Shown in pieces: positions 63,197 through 64,000 of a stretch of DNA of 64,000 bases. The stretch is from Lachnospiraceae bacterium (lineage in GTDB: Bacteria > Bacillota > Clostridia > Lachnospirales > Lachnospiraceae): assembly GCA_009780115.1 (NCBI GenBank), contig WRAQ01000003.1, positions 1-64,000 of the forward strand, read 5' to 3'. Each line of letters starts with the position of its first letter. Position 1 is the stretch's first letter. Below the pieces are notes generated by a model, which was given only the letters and a program-made list of their open reading frames with translations, was not told the origin of the DNA and did no database searches. The position numbers and the translations under genes are program-made.

Positions 63197-64000
63197 TCAC
63201 TTTTGACAATTTTTGCAAAAGTATGTCCCGCGGCCGCCGATGGCAATTTTTGCCACCGGGCTTTGACAGGATGGGCAGCTTTTCTGCCCGTGAACACTAA
63301 GTTTCGTTTGAAAAAGGCCGCTGATACCGCCGGTGGTAAATGAATGAATCGTCGTCCCGCCTAATTCAATCGCTTCATTAAGGATTTCGCCGGCAACTTT
63401 AATCAATTCGTCTGTCTGCTTTTCCGTAAGCCGGTTGCCGGGGGTGCGGGGGTCAATTTTCAGACGGTAACAAATTTCATTGGCATAAATATTTCCGATT
63501 CCATTAAGGAAACGTTGATCAAGAAGCAAAGATTTGATTGGTAAACGGCTTCTTTTCAATTTTTCATACAAAATTTCCGCATCGGCGAAAAAAGGTTCCG
63601 GGCCTAATTTGTTAAGCGGCGGTTCACTCAAATAAGTATCGCGGCTTACCAATTCCATCCGGCCGAATTTGCGCGTATCCTGATATCTAAGTTCGCGGTT
63701 ATCAGCAAGATGAAAAATGATATGCTCGTGTTTATTTATTTCTACTTCCGGGCCGGCGATATTATATTTTCCTTCCATACGCAAATGGGAAATAAAAGCG
63801 ATATCATCAAGGATAAAAATTAAATATTTACCTACCCGGCCGATATCACGGATTGTTTGTCCGCTAACTGCATCTATGAATTTATTTGTATCACCGGAAA
63901 TTATTTTGTCATAAATGGCGGTAACATTAATTATTTTTGCATTTAAGACAAGATTTTTCAAAGTCCGGCGAACCGTTTCCACTTCAGGGAGTTCGGGCAT
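63197..64000 (-). CDS. mutM: formamidopyrimidine-DNA glycosylase
   Basis: This enzyme removes 8-oxoguanine and formamidopyrimidine from DNA and nicks the strand. The 267-residue protein starts with PELPEVETVRR, where Pro2 is the catalytic nucleophile after Met removal and Glu3 is required. VGKYL contains the conserved Lys (about 58). The C-terminal zinc finger has CPSC and CKNC (about 243-265). The start codon is at the extreme end of the window and is complete. The upstream context cannot be seen; polA is a common neighbour. Confidence 0.95.
   Translation of the reverse strand: MPELPEVETVRRTLKNLVLNAKIINVTAIYDKIISGDTNKFIDAVSGQTIRDIGRVGKYLIFILDDIAFISHLRMEGKYNIAGPEVEINKHEHIIFHLADNRELRYQDTRKFGRMELVSRDTYLSEPPLNKLGPEPFFADAEILYEKLKRSRLPIKSLLLDQRFLNGIGNIYANEICYRLKIDPRTPGNRLTEKQTDELIKVAGEILNEAIELGGTTIHSFTTGGISGLFQTKLSVHGQKSCPSCQSPVAKIAIGGRGTYFCKNCQK

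Overview
The window looks like the chromosome of a low-GC Gram-positive anaerobe of the class Clostridia, most likely near Lachnospirales. The evidence is strong AGGAGG-type ribosome binding sites, a DUF5688 protein, a Clo7bot-type peptide cluster, a 2-hydroxyacyl-CoA dehydratase activase homologue, a truncated (activation-domain-free) MetH and many DUF families typical of that class. No rRNA, CRISPR array, phage or complete insertion sequence is visible. One tRNA (Arg, anticodon CCG) is present. The species is not identifiable from what I can see.

Layout. 1-6 kb: a condensation-domain protein running off the left edge, an LD-carboxypeptidase, a HAD phosphatase, proA, 5-formyl-THF cyclo-ligase and lgt. 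6-14 kb: a domain-swapped GH3 beta-glucosidase, a small helical protein, a Gfo/Idh/MocA oxidoreductase, an SH3 membrane protein, tRNA-Arg, a DUF5688 protein and efp. 14-21 kb: a RiPP cluster of the Clo7bot kind (radical SAM/SPASM maturase, companion maturation protein, acyl-carrier-like protein without the Ser, an otherwise unlisted 48-residue seven-cysteine precursor, a large solute-binding lipoprotein and an S8 peptidase) behind one clear promoter with 11-bp direct repeats. 21-34 kb: cell wall and division (PBP, FtsW/RodA, U32 protein, ZapA), a membrane hybrid kinase, ruvAB and HelD. 34-48 kb: histidine phosphatase, a degenerate sigma-factor-like protein, a rhomboid-like protein, ptsI behind a structured leader, an activase-like protein overlapping a soluble hybrid kinase, a P-loop kinase, an AI-2E permease and a Cys-rich decapeptide-repeat protein. 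48-64 kb: a primary-type sigma factor, branched-chain amino acid genes (ilvB, two ilvN-type subunits, ilvC, leuC, leuD), metH, then small membrane or lipoproteins, DUF368, a NYN-LOTUS protein, a WYL regulator and fpg.

The most unusual feature of the window as a whole is its 3' intergenic DNA. Three families of imperfect palindromes (called A, B and C here) recur. Families A and B nearly always sit immediately after a stop codon and in one fixed orientation relative to the gene they follow. Some B copies extend into the reading frame and supply the last codons and the stop. A different palindrome-rich segment lies in frame inside the P-loop kinase. The Clo7bot cluster, these 3'-end repeats, the sigma factor decoy-like protein and the activase that lacks its usual cysteine loop are the parts most worth following up.
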